Assembly: GCF_947179165.1 (NCBI RefSeq)
Contig: NC_077240.1
Span: 25,958,001-26,022,000, forward strand
Reading direction: 5' to 3'
Length of the DNA: 64,000 nucleotides
DNA from: Solanum dulcamara
Taxonomy: Eukaryota > Streptophyta > Magnoliopsida > Solanales > Solanaceae
The position numbers and the translations under genes were made by a program. Shown piece by piece: positions 58,543-64,000 of this stretch. Numbering within the stretch: the first letter of the stretch is position 1; every line of letters begins with the position of its first letter. The notes under the pieces were generated by a model that searched no databases, was not told where the DNA came from, and saw nothing but the letters and a program-made list of their open reading frames with translations.

Positions 58543-60864
58543 TATAATATCCCCTAAAAACGTTATATACGATGTTTCAATTCTCGCCTAAATATGATAC
58601 AATCTTTGTATTTTGGGCATAACTTTTCATAGGAATATCCATATTGGGTGATTCAAATTTCTGAGTAACCACAAGATTTTTACCTACAACTCTTGTGAAG
58701 ACCATATTTTAAGTTTCGGAGGTTAAGTAGGTCAAATAAATTAATTATTCTAAGACAGAATGTTATAACGGAGAGGAATGTTTATAGAAGAAAAATCATA
58801 TCTTACTATAGGATTATCCAAATTGGTTGATTCTTGAACGACATAAAACTAGACTTCTATATCTACAATTCTTATGAAGACACCAAATCCTAATAAGGAA
58901 TTTATCCTATTCAAACGCAGCTCCGAAAAGGAGTATTCTGTTAAAGATAACTCATTTCACCTACCATGAAAAGATCTAGATACATTTGACATCATTCATG
59001 ACATAAATTGTCCTCCATTTAACAATGACATCAATATATTCTATTAAATTTTCAGATTTTTCTTTATAATTATTTTATTTATTGTTAGGTCTCTCTTTCC
59101 CACCTATAAATATCCACCTTATTTCCTCATTTTATTCATCAAGCTTTCTCAAGCAAGTCTTCTCTCTATACACTTCTTTACACATTCTCAAATATAGTTT
59201 TAGTTCTTAGTAGTGAAGAAATACTATTCCAGTGATTCATATACTCCGGGTAGTATACAAAACGTTCCGGCGGGGAGAAAAGTTAGGACTCAAGAGTGTT
59301 CATTAAGTCTTTCGGTTCCGACTAAAGCTTCGGATTTCAGGTATGTAAGGCTTTAATGAGAGTATTCCTTCCACTCTCATGTCTAAATTATTTTGATTAT
59401 ATGATAAATTATATTTATTTTTTTTAAGCTCTACTCTAAGTTATGTGTGTGTTTATCCATGGATTCTTCCACCCATGTAGTCCAAAAACTCTTTCAATTA
59501 AATATCTTAATTTCAAGTAATATTTTCTTACGGTAAATTCTTATTTTTACTTAATAGTATGAATCATGGTTAAACTAATGATTATTGCTCTATTTTGATG
59601 CAATATAGATTCATATATATGAATTAATGGTTTACAAGTAATTCCTCTATTTATCTATGTAAAGGTTCTTGAAATTCATAGTGGGTTGTTTAAAGCATAA
59701 TTTTTAATTAATGGATTTCAAAGTATTTATGTATATTTATTTACATACATATTTGCAAGTTAAAGTGATTTGAACCCACCTAGTTTTACTATGTTTTTAA
59801 TAAAGTTTGACTTGAAAGCTTTGACTCCAAATAAATATTTATGAAAGCAATATCTATGATTAAAAAGGGAGTCTTATGAAATGAAAGAATGATGAAATGA
59901 TATGAATGATGGATTTTTTATGCAATAAGGACAATTCTTGCATATTTGAATTATTAAATGTTTTAATGAGCTATTCTACCGAAAATGATGTTTGAATTCT
60001 CAAGTTATATGCTATGAATATTTTGAAGTATTAAACTATTCCGTGGGATTGACTTAGCACCGAATGAGGCATTGAGGTGGGATTCGGTAAGGGAATCCTA
60101 GTAGCAACCCCTTGTCTCATTAACTATGTGCCAACATAGGAGCCCTTGTAGGCTTAGACTAATGGATCCATAAATAGCTCTTAAAGTTAAAGTTAAAGAA
60201 ATGAATGAAGTTGACGGAGTTCTACTTGGAAAGTAGTCTCCCCGGCCAACATAGGGGGTTATGTTGGATTCCATGTAATATCTCGCATGGTCTTAAACGT
60301 TGGTTATGGTTAATTTCCCACAAAATGAATATTTTAAAGGATATATATATATGATTTATTATGCATACATTAAATTATGTTCCATATTACATAAATGTTT
60401 TAATGTTTCCTCAATGTTCATGCATCCTTACATACTTAGTACATTCAAAGTACTAATGCATACTCTTTTGCCTACATGATATCACCATGTAGGGATCAGT
60501 GCTTCTCCTCGTTCTCCTCCACGTGGCTAGTTGAGACTTCGTTTGAAGACTACTTTTGGTGAGTTCCCATGTTCCGGAAACAATACTCATTTATATTTCT
60601 AACTTATGATATGTTAAGACGTTTTACTATGAAATTTCTTCTATTATGATTAATAGTGAGCTAGGGATTTGTCTTAGCCCCGTTAAATCAAATAGTTAGA
60701 GGTATTGTTGGACATATGTAAGTTGAAGATTTATTATGATTTCCGCTTGTTTATTTATCATCATTACCATGAAAGGCTAAAAGAATGCTAAGAGGCTTGT
60801 TTGAGGTACTTTCGGGTTCCTCATTCGCCATGTCACGTCTAGGCCCTAGACTTGAGTCGTGACA
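58543..60864 (+). mobile_element. 3' LTR of element D
   Basis: 2322 bp, start TATAATATCCCC (TG changed to TA), end GAGTCGTGACA. Same length as, and highly similar to, the reverse complement of the solo LTR 455-2776. TATA box near 59103. Its right flank is tandem-array DNA (CTTCAAAAGTC), so D was inserted in the ~974-bp array; the left target copy is gone with the 5' LTR. Confidence 0.88.
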
Positions 60865-61959
60865 CTTCAAAAGTCAAAAAATTATGCCAAAAGAGACCTA
60901 CTGTCAATAAATGCGAAGAAAATAATTAATTGTAGAAAAAAATAAAGCAATATTTACCATAACAGGAATAATTGATAATGCAAATAAACTACGTTCAGAG
61001 TTGTTCAAATTTTGAGAACATCAATTGTATATGTTATAAAGAAAAGAAAAAAAATTGATCAAAGAATATCACATCTTACTGTAAATAAACTTCATAATCA
61101 AATAACTTAATTTGCAAAATTAAATTACACCACAATTAAACTAAATACACAATTTTATTATTATTCTAATTTCAATAAACTGTTGAATCCATAATGAGAG
61201 TTAATCATGACAAAATTAATAAATAATCAATTTCTTATTCAAGATGTCAGATAACAACAAATCTAATATGCCGAAATCATTGAGGTACATACCAAAAATC
61301 GACAGAAACAATCAAACCCAAATTCAAAAAAAAAATCTAGATAGAAGATGAGGGTTTAGCATATGAATCAGTACAAGCAGGATCTGAAATTTTAAAGATT
61401 CATGCTTTTAAACGAATAAATCACAGCAATAGAAAACATGCACATGAAGACCATATTCAAAATAATAATCTGAATTAAAAATGAGAAAACGTAACTAGAT
61501 AGAAGATGAGAGTTTAGCATATTAATCAGTAAACCCAGAATCTGAAATTTCAAAGATTCATGCTTTTAAACAAACAAATCACAGCAATAGAAAACATGCA
61601 CATGAAGACCATATTGAAAACAATAATTTGAATTAAAAATGAGAAAATGAACCTAGACGGATCTGTCGAGATCTGTCTTTAACAAGCAAAAATTTTGAAT
61701 TAATCTTCACCGGAGTTGCTGTGACAGTGAAGAGATGGTTCTTCACTGGTGGTTATTGTGGAAGTGTGATTCTCACTTCTTCTGCCCATTTGCTACCTCT
61801 TTATATTGATAAATCAATGGGCAATAAAAGATAGTAATATCAGCATAGACAATAGTCAAAAAATTTAATTAAAACCTCAGCCAAAATAGTCTTAGACAGA
61901 GCAATCAGTTTCCAAAGGAATGATCAGATTTTCAAAATTTTGTCAACAAAATCATATGA
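60865..61959. repeat. ~974-bp tandem array, right block, with 158-bp internal duplication
   Basis: One diverged unit of the 23475-31774 array, from CTTCAAAAGTC (unit offset about 100) to AAAATCATATGA. It carries an extra tandem duplication: CTAGATAGAAGATGAG at 61337 and again at 61495, 158 bp apart. The block links the array across about 29 kb of nested elements. Confidence 0.85.
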
Positions 61960-64000
61960 TGTCACGACTCAATTTCTTAGGTCATAATGACACCTGCTAC
62001 AACCCACTAGTAGGTAAGCCAACCCGTCAACCCAGAACTTCAAGTAATGAGTTTGAGGGCCGAAACTAAATAAGAGTGACGAATTATAAAGATAAGCAGA
62101 AAAAATAAGCGAAAGTAAACCAAAACATGATATAAACAACTAAAGATCTCTTCCAAAACCTGGAAGTCACAAGTACAGAGCTGCTATAAAATAAAATATG
62201 AGTATAAGTCTCGAAAGTGGACCAAAAATATATATAACAACTGGCTAGTCTCAGAAGACAAAAGATGGGCCATCCATATTAAAGGAGACAGGAATGATCC
62301 CAAAACGCCAAGTACTTACCCTAGTCTCCAAAGTTGAATGCAACAGGCTCGATTTATCCACGGCGATAGCTGGTACTCGGTTCTGCATCACGAAAGTAGA
62401 TGCAGAGTGTAGTATGAGTACCAAGACGAGGTACCCAGTAGGCATCATAGGCCGACTGAGCAGAAAAGGTAAAAACAATATGAAAAAGAAGAATAGCCTA
62501 AATAGGATTCACCATAAGCATCAAAAGGGTAAAAAGTACTACCTATGAGAACTACAACTAACTATACCCAACTAGGCCCCCATAAGCCCAGCCGAGACAC
62601 TCGTGCGCAAGTTAACTAAAAACTCGGATGAAATCCCATAAGCCCACCGAGTACACAAAATAGCTACAACTACCAAGGCTAGGAACCAAAAATTTGCGAT
62701 GTTAGGAGCCGAAGTACTATATCATTTCCAAATCCAGAATCTCTAAGAGTTAATTGATCTAATGGTGGGTCGAGGCCGGGACTGGAACCCATATGCTCAC
62801 CCAAATATTTAAAGTGGCCAAGGTCTGGACTGAGTACCCGGATGCTTGCCATAATACATAAGTACGGTCGAGGCTGGAACTAGGTACCCGAATGCTCGCC
62901 GTAATACATCAGTATGATCGAGGTCGAGACTAGGTACCCGGATGTTCATCATACTAGCAAGCCGGTAGAGGCTGAGGCTGAGTACCTGGATGCTCCCCGA
63001 TAATTCAGAATGGAGGACGAAACTTGGTACCCGGATGCTCACAGATAATTTATCCAATGATGCCAAATATTCTACTTCCCAACTTAGAATACAACAGTAC
63101 CAAAAATCTTTTCCCAAATAAGTCAACCGATATGCCACCTAAACTGGAACCGGAGCCAAAGTCAACGATCACAAAATCTAGTATTGCTAATGCATCATGA
63201 AAGTCACGATTATACCAATTTACAAATGAGGATATTTTTAAGAGCAAGGATAACTCCTAACTAAGGCTATGCTATCAGGCACTAGCCCGCTACACCATTC
63301 TACAAGGATCTAAGTCTACTGGAGTGACGCCGGGACATCTAAAGTAAGTTTACATCCTATACTAAGTTCAACATACTCCACAATGTCAATAACATGCTCA
63401 TTCAACTCTCCTTATAATACTAACAAGTAACGACAATATACACATGCTTCTAAATATCCAAAAAACCCGATAACAAGCCTGAAGCATGATTTCTAATACC
63501 TAAAATATACAATCATACTACCCAACCCAAATTCCAACTATTTCAACACGCTTTCACACATTTTAACTCAATCTAAAGAAAGGTAAAATCGTAGCCTACC
63601 TCTAGGCTAAATACGCGGGCTCCAAATTACTGTGCCAGAGCTTTTCCTTCCGAACTACCTCGTAATGTTTCCACGCTATCAAAAATAGAACCACGACATC
63701 GAAACAGTCATTTAGACAATAATTTCATAATTTTTGGAGACAGATCAATTTTGGAGTCTAAAATGGAAAATATGGGACCTATAAATGAAATTCTAGATTT
63801 GACCCCCAAAGCAAGTTCTAAACGTCACCCCAAGCTCATAAATTAGATTTATAACATAATTTGGGGTGGGAAATTATGCAAGACGATCAAATAATCAATT
63901 CTCATATTTTCAAACTAAGAAAACAAATAAGGCAGACTCTTTACACGTTGATTTCTCAAAAACAAAAAAATTTCAATCATAACAAATTACACCATGACAT
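61960..64000 (-). mobile_element. Start of another LTR, runs off the window
   Basis: Begins TGTCACGACTC inside array DNA, as other LTRs here do (read on the - strand this is the LTR end). It contains about five ~50-bp units with GGTACCCGGATGCTC (TACCYG at 62834, 62885, 62935, 62983 and 63028). No coding domain up to the edge. The far end and the target duplication (candidate TATGA, 61955-61959) are outside the window. Confidence 0.6.

Noticed and set aside
1..64000. A host gene or a new defence or biosynthetic system
   Set aside because: I looked on both strands and found only transposon proteins, LTRs and tandem repeats. The only non-TE candidate is the short exon-like stretch at 51671-51762, which is too weak to call.

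Overview
The window looks like repeat-rich chromosomal DNA from a flowering plant, most likely a eudicot. The evidence is AT-rich sequence, spliced plant-style transposase genes, Ty3/gypsy chromovirus polyproteins and tRNA-iMet primer sites. The repeat families resemble those of Solanaceae, but that is recollection rather than proof and I cannot name a species. I see no convincing intact host gene, no tRNA or rRNA gene and no CRISPR. Almost everything is transposable elements nested in each other or in tandem repeats. Five complete solo LTRs have perfect 5-bp target-site duplications (TSDs).

Layout. 1-9774: a decayed Mutator-like element (MULE). Its transposase is on the + strand (four exons, SWIM zinc finger last) and a convergent DUF1985/Ulp1-like gene is on the - strand. 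A solo LTR (455-2776) sits in transposase exon 1, and an LTR fragment (5413-6369) replaces the region between the two genes. 9775-12307: AT-rich DNA with a short LTR remnant and a degenerate tandem array. 12308-22482: a chromovirus-type gypsy element on the - strand (called A1), with a single gag-pol frame broken by three TGA codons. Its 5' side is rearranged: part of the LTR is followed by a copy of the left flank and then a third LTR. 23475-31774 and 60865-61959: a ~974-bp tandem repeat split by insertions.

27200-30567: solo LTR with three G-boxes. 31775-42330: a second gypsy lineage (B, - strand) with nine in-frame stops, one frameshift and a solo LTR nested in its 5' LTR. 42331-50945: pieces of an A relative (A2) in the permuted order protease-gag, LTR, pol end, with another solo LTR inside. 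50946-56147: noncoding end of a probable Tat/Ogre-like element with 27-bp and 51-bp minisatellites, again interrupted by a solo LTR. 56148-60864: an LTR fragment joined to the 3' half of a + strand gypsy element (D) and its LTR. 61960-64000: start of one more LTR.

No genes here appear to work together in a host pathway. The biology is the history of insertion, LTR-LTR recombination, deletion and patch-like repair. The most unusual items are the duplicated-flank structure at A1, the permuted A2 block, junctions with back-jump filler sequence, the G-box triplet, and the dense TGATACAT motif in the MULE introns.
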